Positions 44,746 through 52,726 of a DNA stretch of 64,000 bases are shown here, one piece after another (the first letter of the stretch is position 1; every line of letters starts with the position of its first letter). The position numbers were made by a program, and so were the translations under genes. The notes under the pieces are model-generated. The model was not told the origin of the DNA. It worked only from the letters and a program-made list of their open reading frames with translations, and searched no databases. Source of the DNA: Fibrobacter sp. UWR3 (GTDB taxonomy: Bacteria > Fibrobacterota > Fibrobacteria > Fibrobacterales > Fibrobacteraceae); the NCBI RefSeq assembly GCF_900143055.1, contig NZ_FRCW01000009.1:62001-126000 (forward strand), given 5' to 3'.

Positions 44746-46176
44746 ATGGAAACTTTAAACGCTATTCTCGATACCATCGACGGTTACGTGTGGGGTATCC
44801 CGCTCATTGCCGTAATCCTGTTCGTGGGCATCTTGCTCACCAGCCGCCTCGGCGTTTTGCAGGTGACAAACCTCGGCAACGCGCTGCGATACATGCTCCA
44901 CAGCGAAAAGGAAGGCGAAGGCGAAGTCTCGAGCTTCGCGGCGCTCTGCACGGCTCTTGCGGCCACCGTCGGCACGGGTAACATCGTGGGTGTCGCGACC
45001 GCCATCGGTACCGGCGGCCCGGGCGCTCTCTTCTGGATGGAAGTTGCCGCCTTTTTCGGCATGGCCACAAAATACTCCGAAGGCCTGCTCGCGGTCAAGT
45101 ACCGCAAGGTCGATACCGACGGCAAGGTATTGGGCGGCCCCTTCTACTACATCGAGACGGGTATCAAGGAACGTTTCGGACTCAACTTCAAGTGGCTCGC
45201 CGTGCTGTTCGCGGTGTTCGGCGTGCTTGCGGGCCTGCTCGGCATCGGCACCATCACACAGGTGAACGGCATTACCTCGGCGGTCGCGACAGTCATCCCC
45301 ACCGGCGAATTCATCAACCTCGCCGGCAACTCGGTCTCTTACTCCACGGCCATCGCGGGCCTGCTCTGTGCGGGCTTCACCGCCTGCGTCATCATCGGCG
45401 GGCTCAAGCGCATCGCGAAGGTTTCCCTCTACATCGTGCCGTTCATGGCCATCTTCTACATTCTCTTCTGCCTGCTCATCCTGGGCTTCAACTTCTCGAA
45501 GATTTCGGGCGCCATCGAGACCATCATCCAGGCGGCATTCAACCCGAGCGCCGTCACGGGCGGCGTGGTAGGCACCATCTTCATCGCAATGCAAAAGGGT
45601 ATCGCCCGCGGCATCTTCAGTAACGAGGCGGGCCTCGGCTCGGCCCCGATTGCAGCCGCAGCGGCCAAGACAAAGGAACCGGTGCGCCAGGGTCTCGTAA
45701 GCATGACGGGCACGTTCATCGACACGATCGTCATCTGCTCCATGACGGGCCTTGCCATCGTAGTCACCGGCGCTTGGACTCCGGAACTTGGGCTCCAGGG
45801 CGTGAACATCACCATGGAAGCGTTCTGCCGCGGGCTTACGAACTTCCCGGGCGGTTCGACCATCGCGCCGTACATCCTTACCGTGGCGCTCGTGTTCTTC
45901 GCGTTCACCACAATCCTCGGGTGGGCTTACTACTCCGAGCGCTGCCTGGAATACCTTATCGGGCGCGGCAAAAAGAACGCCATCCTCGCCTACCGCTGGG
46001 TTTACGTGGCCGCGGTGTTCATCGGCCCCTACCTCACGGTGAGTGCGGTGTGGACTAGCGCCGACATCTTCAACGGGCTCATGGCCTTCCCGAACCTCGT
46101 GGCACTGGTATTGCTTAGTGGCATTGTCGCCCGCGAGACGAAGAAGTTCTTCGTGAAGCTGGAAAACGAGAAGTAA
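44746..46176 (+). CDS. Sodium/alanine symporter family protein (AgcS)
   Basis: 476 residues, about 11 membrane helices. Family signature is clear: AATVGTGNIVGVATAIGTGGPGALFWMEVAAFFGMATKYSEGLLAVKYR near residues 75-130, then GGPFYYIETGIK and, near 285, GIARGIFSNEAGLGSAPIAAAAAKT. These proteins bring in alanine, glycine or related amino acids with Na+ or H+. The ATG has GGGAG eight bases upstream. REP-like palindromes precede it. The GC-rich codon use matches the core, unlike the AT-rich island to its left. The substrate cannot be fixed from sequence. Confidence 0.9.
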   Translation: METLNAILDTIDGYVWGIPLIAVILFVGILLTSRLGVLQVTNLGNALRYMLHSEKEGEGEVSSFAALCTALAATVGTGNIVGVATAIGTGGPGALFWMEVAAFFGMATKYSEGLLAVKYRKVDTDGKVLGGPFYYIETGIKERFGLNFKWLAVLFAVFGVLAGLLGIGTITQVNGITSAVATVIPTGEFINLAGNSVSYSTAIAGLLCAGFTACVIIGGLKRIAKVSLYIVPFMAIFYILFCLLILGFNFSKISGAIETIIQAAFNPSAVTGGVVGTIFIAMQKGIARGIFSNEAGLGSAPIAAAAAKTKEPVRQGLVSMTGTFIDTIVICSMTGLAIVVTGAWTPELGLQGVNITMEAFCRGLTNFPGGSTIAPYILTVALVFFAFTTILGWAYYSERCLEYLIGRGKKNAILAYRWVYVAAVFIGPYLTVSAVWTSADIFNGLMAFPNLVALVLLSGIVARETKKFFVKLENEK

Positions 46177-46240
46177 CAACATGCGGAATAAGCGCGAAAT
46201 TAGCACAAAAGCGAATTTCGAATAGCAAAAAACCGGAAAT

Positions 46241-46473
46241 TGGGTACCAAACGGCGTGGTTCAGCCTATTTTGGTACCCATTTTTTAGAATAAACTAACA
46301 CAAAAGCAACTATCGGGGAGCAATAAAGCCTCGCAAGAAGGTTTTACTGGGTACCAAAATGTGAAATTAGAGCAATTTAGTACCCATTATCGTCATCAAT
46401 TCGCGATCAATAGTGCAGACAAACTAAAATTTTTGGGTACCAAACGCCCCATTTTTAGGTGTTTTGGTACCCA
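46241..46473. repeat. Six copies of TGGGTACCAAA in three inverted pairs
   Basis: Pair 1: 46241-46251 and 46270-46280 (loop 18). Pair 2: 46348-46358 and 46376-46386 (loop 17; second arm has one mismatch). Pair 3: 46434-46444 and 46463-46473 (loop 18). Orientation alternates. No open frame fills this 347-base spacer, which lies after the rightward symporter gene and after the leftward gene at 46524. Confidence 0.7.
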
Positions 46474-46523
46474 TTTTTGCACTTTTTCCCTTTTTCAGCA
46501 GCTTTTCAAGCAACTTGCGGGCT

Positions 46524-47654
46524 TTACCAGCCCATCATCTCGGCGATTTCGGCGCCGATGAGGCCATCTTGCATAGTCATCGAAAGAATGCGCTGTTCCA
46601 ATTCACTTGGCGGGTCCTGCGGGCCCGCGTTTTTATTTGCTGTGGCCTCCCGCACGAGCAATTCACCGAGGGCGGCATGCAGCGCGAGCGACGCATCGAT
46701 GTACTTGAGATGCGTCGGCTCTTCCAGAATAAAATTCAGCGGTTTCTTTTCGGCGAGCACGCGACTCGCCGGAACGCCCGGCCCGTATTCGTCCTCAACG
46801 CCCATGTTGGCAAGCACCGCGCCCGAGGCGAGCAAAGCTTCCACGATTTGCGGGCGGTCGAGCGCGCCCTTCACGCCGGTCGCAGTCACCACGAAGTCGG
46901 CACCGCGCACGAGCGACGCCACCGCATCGAGGTCATTGCAGTCCGTGACCGGAACGCCGTTGGCATCCAGGAACGGGTTTGCACCTCGCGAGCAGTCCGT
47001 GACCACATGGACATCGGCACCGGACCGCAACAGCTGCAACACAATGCCCTGCCCCACCTTTCCGCTCCCGAAGACAATAAACTTCTTGCCGCCGGAAGGC
47101 GCGCCGTCCGTACCCGAATCTAAGCAAAAATCGTACCCGAGTTGCGCGAGCGCACGCACGTAGCCCTCGCCCGTCCCAAGGCAAGTCTCGATGCGTTTTA
47201 CCACTCCGCTATCGGCCACATACACCGGATGTTCGCACTTCTCGTAAAACTGCACTCCACTGCGCGTGAGTTCCACAAACCCGAACCGCGGGTGGCATGC
47301 CGAAAACTGGCCCGCACAATCCAGAATCAGGTCGAACGCGCAATCACCCGACTCCGCGCAACGGGCCTCCATCTCGAGGGCCTCTTGCAGCCCGATTACG
47401 GGAATCCCGTTCCCGCGCAAGACTTCCACGATACCCAGGTCGCAGGGCATCCCGCCTGCCACGCCCACGACAAGATCGGCACCGCCCGCGATAAGCGCAC
47501 GGTACTCCAGCAGCGTATTGCGAAATACGGGTGTCGCCACCAATACACGGAGAGCCCGAAACGGCCTCGTACCCGACCATTCGGCAAAAAAAGCGGAAAG
47601 TGCCGGGTATTCACGTTTTTCGTAGGCGTCGTTCAGAATCTCGTCGAAAATCAT
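46524..47654 (-). CDS. S-adenosylhomocysteine-hydrolase-like NAD-binding protein
   Basis: 376 residues. The core has a Rossmann motif FIVFGSGKVGQGIVLQLL near 185 and later ADFVVTATGVKGAL and ANMGVEDEYGPG, as in the NAD-binding part of S-adenosylhomocysteine hydrolase-like proteins; the N-terminal part (VLVATPVFRNTLLEYRALIAGGADLVVGVAGG) resembles its substrate half but is shorter. The usual SAHH length is above 420, and I do not see all of its catalytic residues, so a different reaction is possible. TATATT lies six bases before the ATG, no SD. It faces the symporter gene across a repeat-filled spacer and is divergent from the deacetylase at 47874. Confidence 0.5.
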   Translation of the reverse strand: MIFDEILNDAYEKREYPALSAFFAEWSGTRPFRALRVLVATPVFRNTLLEYRALIAGGADLVVGVAGGMPCDLGIVEVLRGNGIPVIGLQEALEMEARCAESGDCAFDLILDCAGQFSACHPRFGFVELTRSGVQFYEKCEHPVYVADSGVVKRIETCLGTGEGYVRALAQLGYDFCLDSGTDGAPSGGKKFIVFGSGKVGQGIVLQLLRSGADVHVVTDCSRGANPFLDANGVPVTDCNDLDAVASLVRGADFVVTATGVKGALDRPQIVEALLASGAVLANMGVEDEYGPGVPASRVLAEKKPLNFILEEPTHLKYIDASLALHAALGELLVREATANKNAGPQDPPSELEQRILSMTMQDGLIGAEIAEMMGW

Positions 47655-47873
47655 GCCCCTAATATAGAAATCCGGCGCGGCCCGAAAAGCCGGGGCAAAC
47701 CGCCCCGCAGCGCCTGTAAAATTTTAACAACACCCGCAAAAAACAGCCATTTCACGCAAAATTCGCCATTTTTGCGTTGCTAACCTATACAACGGAAACG
47801 TTTTGCCGCATAAGCAATCACCCCGACAAAAACATAATTTAATGGTATAAATCATGATTATGGAGTATATCTT

Positions 47874-49253
47874 ATGAAAAAGGTTCTCTTTGCCGCATCT
47901 GCGGTTGGGTTGTTCGCGGTGGGCTCCGCGTTCGCGCAGAGTGTCGAAATCGCAACCTGGTCGGGCTTCCGCAAGGGTGCCGCCTCGTTCACATTTGACG
48001 ATGGCGCTCCGAGCCACGTAACCGACGCTGGTCCGATGTTCAAGAAGTATGGCTACAAGGCTACCTTCAACGTGGTGGTGAACTGGAACCCCAACTGGAG
48101 CGGATTCCAGGGATTGGCCGACGAAGGGCACGAAATTGCAAGCCATAGCAACAGCCACGGCCAGAACATGAGCGGCGAAGAAGCCTCTTCGAAAAAGGCA
48201 ATCGAAGGCAAAATCCAGCAGAAGTACGGTATTATCACAGTCGCCTATCCGAACTGCAACGTGCCTAACGAAAGCGCCGTTCTCCAGAACTACATCGTGG
48301 GCCGCATCTGCAACGGCAGCTGGAAGGGCATGAATGATGAAATGGGCAAGGACGGTCCCTCCAACTGGGCCCAGGTCCCTGCCACCATGACCGGTGCCGA
48401 AGGCCAGCTCAAGAGCACGAACGACTTTACCGGCAGAATGCAGAAAGTCATCCAGAGCAACGGCTGGGCTGCATTCCTCACGCACGGTTTCCAGGGCAAG
48501 AACAACGGTAACGCCACCTACTCGCCGACGGATATCAACGCCATCGACGGTGCCCTCAAGTGGGCCCAGCAGAACGATAAGGACATCTGGGTCGCCCCGA
48601 TGGGCCATGTCGCCATGTACCTCAAGGAACGCAAGGCATCGAAGGCCGAAGCTTCCTCTAGCGGTAGCACCATCACGGTCAAGCTGACCCACAACATCAA
48701 GGACAACATTTCTAACTACGACTACCCGCTCTCCCTGCGCGTAAAGTACAGCGGTTCCACCGCCAACGTGACGCAGGCGGGCGCAAAGCTCGAATCCAAG
48801 ATTGATGGCGGCTACGTGTACTTCGACGCCGTGCCGAACGCAGGCGATATCGTCATCGCGGGCGAAGGCTCGGGTCCTGCTCCGGAATCCTCCAGCAGCA
48901 TCGTGGCGGAATCCTCCAGCAGCATCGTGGCGGAATCCTCCAGCAGCGCTACGAATCCGGCATCTTCCTCGTCCGTAACAAATCCGTGGGGACCGTGGAA
49001 CCCGCAGTCTTCTTCGGGCACGGACGCAATCGAGGATATCGCATTCACGAACAGCCACTTCTCGGTGTACAGATCCTCTGACAACTACATCGTGGTCGGC
49101 GGCGCACAGGGCATGCCGATTACGGTATACAACCACATGGGACAGGTCGTCCGCGTTACCCGCGGGCTCGGCTTTGAACAGAAGGTCTATTCTGGAGCGA
49201 AGGGTGCATACATCGTGCGCGTAGGCAACAGGACCTTCAAGGTGAATCTCTAA
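47874..49253 (+). CDS. Secreted CE4 polysaccharide deacetylase with sorting tail
   Basis: 459 residues. Signal peptide 1-22. NodB domain (about 30-250): motif 1 FTFDDGAPS (Asp 42/43), motif 2 HEIASHSNSHG, LTHGF near 205, all of the carbohydrate-esterase family 4 type that removes acetyl groups from xylan or chitin. The expected motif 3 is seen as AYPNCN, a variant. Then a beta domain, a Ser linker with three 24-base tandem repeats (about 335-360), and a C-terminal sorting tail (MPITVYNHMGQVVRVTRG to NRTFKVNL). GGAG precedes the ATG by nine bases. Terminator at 49283. Confidence 0.85.
   Translation: MKKVLFAASAVGLFAVGSAFAQSVEIATWSGFRKGAASFTFDDGAPSHVTDAGPMFKKYGYKATFNVVVNWNPNWSGFQGLADEGHEIASHSNSHGQNMSGEEASSKKAIEGKIQQKYGIITVAYPNCNVPNESAVLQNYIVGRICNGSWKGMNDEMGKDGPSNWAQVPATMTGAEGQLKSTNDFTGRMQKVIQSNGWAAFLTHGFQGKNNGNATYSPTDINAIDGALKWAQQNDKDIWVAPMGHVAMYLKERKASKAEASSSGSTITVKLTHNIKDNISNYDYPLSLRVKYSGSTANVTQAGAKLESKIDGGYVYFDAVPNAGDIVIAGEGSGPAPESSSSIVAESSSSIVAESSSSATNPASSSSVTNPWGPWNPQSSSGTDAIEDIAFTNSHFSVYRSSDNYIVVGGAQGMPITVYNHMGQVVRVTRGLGFEQKVYSGAKGAYIVRVGNRTFKVNL
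48884..48949 (+). repeat. 24-base tandem repeat in the deacetylase linker
   Basis: GGAATCCTCCAGCAGCATCG plus TGGC occurs at 48884-48907 and 48908-48931, with a third partial copy to 48949. Each unit adds ESSSSIVA, so copy-number change keeps the frame. Confidence 0.85.
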
Positions 49254-49282
49254 ACTTCATAGGAAATCTCACAAATCCATAA

Positions 49283-49318
49283 AAGGAAGCACCCTGCAAG
49301 GGGTGCTTCCTTTTATTT
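49283..49318 (+). terminator. Terminator after the deacetylase
   Basis: AAGGAAGCACCCC / GGGGTGCTTCCTT stem followed by TTTA. Confidence 0.85.
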
Positions 49319-49373
49319 GCGAGGAGTCTGCCGAAGGTCACACCGATGCTGGGCACAGCCCAGCGAGCGTGTC

Positions 49374-49640
49374 TGGATACGCTTGCGCCTTCGGCGCTGC
49401 GGTATGACGCGGGTTTGGCGTTAGTGGATACGCTTGTCGCTACGCGACTGCGGTGTGACGAAGGTTCGCGAACCGAAGCCGTACAATAGTACGGCGAGAT
49501 AGTTCACATGACGCCGTATGGCGAAGCTTATAAAGCTATATCAATAATTCGCCTAGAAGCGAGCCAGACAAAGAACGCGAACCGAAGCTGTATAAGAATA
49601 CAGCGAGTGCGAGCGAGATGCAGTATGGCGAAGCTTATAG
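49374..49640. repeat. Two kinds of direct repeat with covarying hairpins
   Basis: GGATACGCTTG-containing units at 49374 and 49427, then GCGAACCGAAGC units at 49467 and 49577. Inside the latter, stems GCCGTAC/GTACGGC (49478-49495) and GCTGTAT/ATACAGC (49587-49604) differ by paired substitutions. Both continue to GTATGGCGAAGCTTATA. No open frame. Confidence 0.6.
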
Positions 49641-49650
49641 ACGAATTAGA

Positions 49651-51357
49651 CTAGGTAGAGAACTTCTTGTTGGTATGCGCCTCGACCACGTTCACCACGT
49701 AGTCGCCGAGCTTTTCGCAGTCGTTCACCACATCCATGTAGTGCACGCCCATCTGGTAGCTGTACTTTTGCGATTCGATATCGGCAATGTTTTTCTCCTT
49801 GAGGAGCTTGCGGTAATCGTTGATTTCGTTTTCCAGGTTCAGCGTGCGGTTCGCATCGGCCGATGCCAGATCGCTAATGACATCGATCATGTTCGTAAGC
49901 GCATTGTCGCACAGCTGCATGATGTGCTTGATATGGCCGTACTGCTCTTCGGTAAAGTCGTCGGTGCTCCTAAACTTGCGGTTGATGGCGCGGGCCATAT
50001 TGTAGCAAGCGTCGCCGATACTTTCGATTTCAGAAATTTCGCGGAGCATCGACTGGATGTTCGTCTTACTTTCGGGGCTCAAGCGACCTTCGGAAACCTG
50101 GTTCAGGTACTTGGCAATCTCGATTTCCATATTGTCGCTGATGCCTTCGTACTTCTCGATGCGGGCAAACAGCTTGACGAAGTCATTTTCGTCCTTCATC
50201 TCGAGCAGTTCGGGCACCATGCGGAACATCTTCTGCGTGCGGGTTGCAAACAAGTTAATTTCCTTGCGGGCTTCGAAGAGCGAAAGTTCTGCGGTACTCA
50301 TGAGGCCCGCACTGATAAACTTGACCTTGAAATCCTCGCCGTCTTCCTTTTCGCGGATAATCTTGCAGATGATTTTTTCCATCGGCTTGATGAACCAGAT
50401 GAGGATAAGCACGTTGCAGAGGTTGAATGCCGTATGGAATGCCGAAAGCGCGTAAGTGACACGGACGCTTGCCTGGGCAACTTCTTCTTCGGTATGCGGC
50501 ACGAACGTCGGGTCAAACCCTACGATGCTGCAAACCATGTTCACGAACGGGCGGAACACAATCAACACCCACACCACGCCGAACACGTTGAAGAGCATGT
50601 GCGCCAAGGCCGCGCGCCTCGCCTGCGTACTTGCCGAAAGTGCCGCGAGGTTCGATGTCACCGTGGTACCGATGTTTTCGCCCATCACGAGCGCAATGCC
50701 CTGGTAAATCGGGAGCACGCCGCTACTGCAGAGCAAGAGCGTAATCGCCATGATGGCCGCAGACGACTGCACGCACATGGTAAGGATGCTACCCAGCAAC
50801 AGGAAGAGGAGCGTGCTGAAGATGCCCCAACCGCCGGTCGTCGTAAAGAAGTTGATGACGGCCTGGTTGTGGGCCAAGTCCATCGCCACCGCATTTTCGC
50901 GCAGCGTAGTAAGGCCGAGGAACATGAACGCGAAACCGAACACGAATTCGCCGATACTCTTGGTCGAGTTCTTCTTGGTGTATGAAAGGATGATGCCGAG
51001 GGCGAAGAAGGGCCACACCACCGAGCTCATGTTGAACTGGAACCCGAATATGGACATGAGCCACGCCGTGGCCGTGGTACCGATGTTCGCGCCCATAATA
51101 ACAGGAATGGCCTGACTCAATGTGAGCAGGCCAGCATTAACGAAGCTTACGGTAAGAACGGTCGTAGCGGTAGAAGACTGCACCGAGGCCGTAACGAACG
51201 TGCCTGTGAGGAGGCCTCCGATACGGTGCTTGGTCATGGTGCCAAGAACTGCGCGGAGGTGCCCGCCGGTGAGTTTCTGCAAGCCTTCGCTCATCGTCTT
51301 CATGCCGAACATGAGCAGCGCAAGGCAACCAATCATTTTGAGAATCATAAGTGTCAT
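49651..51357 (-). CDS. Na/Pi cotransporter family protein with PhoU-like domain
   Basis: 568 residues. N-terminal half has eight or more membrane helices with the doubled QSS motif of the family (TASVQSSTATTVLTVSF and CVQSSAAIMAITL), each in one of two inverted repeats. Residues about 350-568 are soluble and helical, PhoU-like (ISEIESIGDACYNMARAINRKF and MQLCDNALTNMIDVISD). Imports phosphate with Na+. A start with AGGA nine bases upstream fits. A hairpin repeat region follows the stop. The -10-like AAATATAGAAAAAA at 51454-51467 serves this strand. Confidence 0.88.
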   Translation of the reverse strand: MTLMILKMIGCLALLMFGMKTMSEGLQKLTGGHLRAVLGTMTKHRIGGLLTGTFVTASVQSSTATTVLTVSFVNAGLLTLSQAIPVIMGANIGTTATAWLMSIFGFQFNMSSVVWPFFALGIILSYTKKNSTKSIGEFVFGFAFMFLGLTTLRENAVAMDLAHNQAVINFFTTTGGWGIFSTLLFLLLGSILTMCVQSSAAIMAITLLLCSSGVLPIYQGIALVMGENIGTTVTSNLAALSASTQARRAALAHMLFNVFGVVWVLIVFRPFVNMVCSIVGFDPTFVPHTEEEVAQASVRVTYALSAFHTAFNLCNVLILIWFIKPMEKIICKIIREKEDGEDFKVKFISAGLMSTAELSLFEARKEINLFATRTQKMFRMVPELLEMKDENDFVKLFARIEKYEGISDNMEIEIAKYLNQVSEGRLSPESKTNIQSMLREISEIESIGDACYNMARAINRKFRSTDDFTEEQYGHIKHIMQLCDNALTNMIDVISDLASADANRTLNLENEINDYRKLLKEKNIADIESQKYSYQMGVHYMDVVNDCEKLGDYVVNVVEAHTNKKFST

Positions 51358-51545
51358 AGGACATTCCTACGGAACACCACTACCGGATCATCGTCGCTGC
51401 CTTTCAGCTAGTTCGGGCTCATGGCGGTAAATTGTTTATTTTAGAGCTGGCGTAAATATAGAAAAAATATGACCGATTCCAAATAGTAAAAATTTCCCAG
51501 TCGCATTGGACCGGGGGATGATAACCATGAAAGCTACCGAAATAA

Positions 51546-52031
51546 CTACAGACTTCTTACCATCGCGATAGCCTGGCTCGCAATGCCCTCGCCCCTGCCC
51601 GTAAACCCGAGCTTTTCGGTCGTGGTGCCCTTGATGCCGACCTGTTTTACGTCGATTCCGAGCACGCGGGCGATGTTTGCCTTCATGGCGTCCTTGTGCG
51701 GGTTCACCTTCGGGCGTTCGCACATCACGATGCTGTCGATGTTGATAATCTCGTAGCCGGCCTTCTTGACTTCCTCGCCCACCTTGCGCAACAGTTCCAG
51801 GCTGTCGGCGCCCTTGAACGCGGGGTCCGTATCCGGGAAGTACGTGCCGATATCGCCGAGACCTGCGGCCCCGAGCAGGGCATCGCTTATCGCATGCAGC
51901 AACACGTCGGCATCGCTATGGCCCAAGAGGCCCTTCTCGTACGGGATATCCACCCCGCCGATAATGCACTTGCGGCCTTCCACCAATTTGTGAACGTCAA
52001 AACCAATTCCAGAGCGATAAATCTTGTCCAT
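51546..52031 (-). CDS. ispF: 2-C-methyl-D-erythritol 2,4-cyclodiphosphate synthase
   Basis: 161 residues, trimeric enzyme of the MEP pathway for isoprenoid precursors. Zinc ligands by alignment with E. coli positions: Asp 12 and His 14 in GFDVHKL, His 46 in [18 protein letters not shown]. Also [16 protein letters not shown], and [19 protein letters not shown] at the C-terminus. Length is normal. It is last in the leftward cluster, 66 bases after the zinc-ribbon gene, with a REP-like element between them. Confidence 0.95.
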   Translation of the reverse strand: MDKIYRSGIGFDVHKLVEGRKCIIGGVDIPYEKGLLGHSDADVLLHAISDALLGAAGLGDIGTYFPDTDPAFKGADSLELLRKVGEEVKKAGYEIINIDSIVMCERPKVNPHKDAMKANIARVLGIDVKQVGIKGTTTEKLGFTGRGEGIASQAIAMVRSL

Positions 52032-52040
52032 AATTATACC

Positions 52041-52078
52041 TACATTGTCATCCCCGGCTCCGACCGGGGATCTCCTTT
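52041..52078. repeat. REP-like element before ispF
   Basis: CATTGTCATCCCCGGCTCCG then CCGGGGATC: stem GATCCCCGG/CCGGGGAT. Related to those at 44669 and 59905. Confidence 0.55.
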
Positions 52079-52096
52079 CCTATAAAATAAAAAAAT

Positions 52097-52675
52097 TCAG
52101 CCTATCCCAAAGTAAAGTTTCTCCATCGTTTCGGCAACTTCGGGGAAATCGTATTCGTCGACGAAGAAAATTCCCTCGTTCATGCGGAAAATAAGGACTC
52201 GACGGCCAGCCCACCTGATTCTCCTTTTCTGCATATCCGCCTTGTCGAACGGGAGGGTAACCCTATCATAGCAGCCGTACAGCACGAATTCATCCTTGTG
52301 GCATTCTATTTTTCGCACGACATTTGCAGAATAAAAGGCATCCCAGAAAATCATTACGGCACCAACAAAGAAGGATACAGACAAGGTAACGCCACGCGAA
52401 TCAAACGCATCCCAGATGATGAATCCAAAAGAAATAGAAATCAGTATGCAGATTATTGCAACGATGTGCCGGAAAATAATCTTTAATTTCCCGGCATGTT
52501 TCCTCTTGCTGTTATACGTAAAGTATACTTCCTTTTCCTCGGCATTTTCAATTTGAGAACCGGAAGGTTCCGCCCCCTCATCAGGCTTCTCTTTTTCTAC
52601 AGGCTTCGCAGCCCCGCACCACGGGCACTGCGGCTCGTAGTAGTTATACCTTTCTCCACATTCCGGACAAATCAT
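52097..52675 (-). CDS. Zinc-ribbon protein with two membrane helices
   Basis: 192 residues. MICPECGERYNYYEPQCPWC is a CxxC-CxxC zinc ribbon; an acidic linker follows (EKPDEGAEPSGS). Two hydrophobic segments (IVAIICILISISFGFIIWDAF; GVTLSVSFFVGAVMIFWDAF) lead to a C-terminal domain of about 80 residues (IECHKDEFVLYGCYDRVTLPFDKADMQKRRI, PH-like in appearance). The gene lies 18 bases after the FISUMP giant at 52694. A second copy of its 5' half, in the same position after another FISUMP gene, is at 56644-56835. The zinc-ribbon opening also starts the gene at 19949. Function unknown. Confidence 0.65.
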   Translation of the reverse strand: MICPECGERYNYYEPQCPWCGAAKPVEKEKPDEGAEPSGSQIENAEEKEVYFTYNSKRKHAGKLKIIFRHIVAIICILISISFGFIIWDAFDSRGVTLSVSFFVGAVMIFWDAFYSANVVRKIECHKDEFVLYGCYDRVTLPFDKADMQKRRIRWAGRRVLIFRMNEGIFFVDEYDFPEVAETMEKLYFGIG

Positions 52676-52726
52676 CTACTGCTCCCTAGCCCGCTAGTCC
52701 TTCACGCAGCGCACGGAATACGAGCG
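52555..52726. repeat. 172-base duplication, copy 1
   Basis: Gapless match to 56715-56886 with four mismatches by eye. It covers the zinc-ribbon 5' end, the 18-base spacer and the last codons of the FISUMP gene. Confidence 0.9.

Noticed and set aside
46241-46473. CRISPR array
   Set aside because: The motif is only 11 bases, alternates in orientation and spacing between pairs is irregular (86-107). No cas genes are near.
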